Source of the DNA: Bacteroidales bacterium
Lineage (GTDB): Bacteria; Bacteroidota; Bacteroidia; Bacteroidales; UBA1402
Direction of reading: 5' to 3'
NCBI GenBank assembly: GCA_023230125.1
Contig: JALNXZ010000088.1
Coordinates: forward strand, 1 to 6,744
DNA: 6,744 bases
Shown: positions 6,520 through 6,744 of the stretch, piece after piece
How the letters are laid out: each line of letters begins with the position of its first letter
Position numbering within the stretch: the first letter of the stretch is position 1
Program-made: the position numbers and the translations under genes
Notes under the pieces: model-generated
Seen by the model: only the letters and a program-made list of their open reading frames with translations
Databases searched by the model: none
Told to the model about the DNA's origin: nothing

Positions 6520-6744
6520 ATGTCTACATTAAGATTTCATTTGGTCAGAGAAGCTTTCTCACACACGGCCGTACCTGTTCAGGCACCTGCCGGAAAAACC
6601 TCCGCTTATTATGGCGTGAATGTTTTTAATCGCGATAAAATGCGCAAGTATCTTTCAAAAGAAACATTTAAAGTACTTACGGAAGCGATCGATAACGGGA
6701 AGAATCTGGACCGGAAAATTGCCAACCATGTGGCAGCAGGAATG
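6520..6744 (+). CDS. glnN: Glutamine synthetase type III, N-terminal part (truncated by window end)
   Basis: The open frame from the ATG at 6520 runs 75 codons to the window edge without a stop. It begins MSTLRFHLVREAF and continues with VPVQAPAGKTSAYYGVNVFN and KMRKYLSKETFKVL. I recognise this as the N-terminus of the type III glutamine synthetase common in Bacteroidota. The full enzyme is roughly 700-730 residues, so about one tenth is visible and none of the catalytic motifs is included. It makes glutamine from glutamate, ammonium and ATP in the cytoplasm, the main entry for ammonium in this group. The preceding intergenic region carries a plausible -7 element and no coding sequence close by, so it probably begins its own transcript. 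The start is supported by the match of the first residues to family members as remembered. Confidence 0.9.
   Translation, partial: MSTLRFHLVREAFSHTAVPVQAPAGKTSAYYGVNVFNRDKMRKYLSKETFKVLTEAIDNGKNLDRKIANHVAAGM

Overview
The window looks like chromosomal DNA from an anaerobic member of the Bacteroidales (Bacteroidota). Evidence: moderate-to-low GC, start codons without Shine-Dalgarno sequences, a promoter of the Bacteroides type (TTTG, 19 bp, TAACTTTG), a single-chain pyruvate:ferredoxin oxidoreductase, and the start of a type III glutamine synthetase. The genus cannot be fixed from the sequence alone.

Layout: (1) 30-60, a well-formed Bacteroides-type promoter. (2) 84-1265 (+), an AAA-family ATPase of the AAA_14/DUF4143 type, with an unusual Walker B (Asp-Gln instead of Asp-Glu). 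(3) 1307-4843 (+), a full-length pyruvate:ferredoxin/flavodoxin oxidoreductase with every cofactor-binding residue I could check in place. It starts 41 bp after the ATPase with no terminator or clear promoter between them, so the two may share a transcript. (4) 4865-4900, a strong hairpin terminator between convergent genes. (5) 4899-6008 (-), a membrane-anchored calcineurin-like metallophosphoesterase. (6) 6009-6519, an AT-rich divergent intergenic region with a degraded transposase fragment (about 6190-6387), short inverted repeats and the presumed leader of the next gene. (7) 6520-6744 (+), the first 75 codons of a type III glutamine synthetase, cut by the window edge.

Function: the oxidoreductase supplies acetyl-CoA and reduced ferredoxin or flavodoxin in anaerobic central metabolism, and the glutamine synthetase assimilates ammonium. 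The phosphoesterase is probably an envelope-associated hydrolase of unknown substrate. The ATPase has no assigned role. Nothing ties these genes into one pathway, and most of the window is ordinary core genome. I found no clear undescribed system. The best leads are the Asp-Gln Walker B, a Cys-rich insertion in the oxidoreductase, and the transposon scar beside the glutamine synthetase gene.
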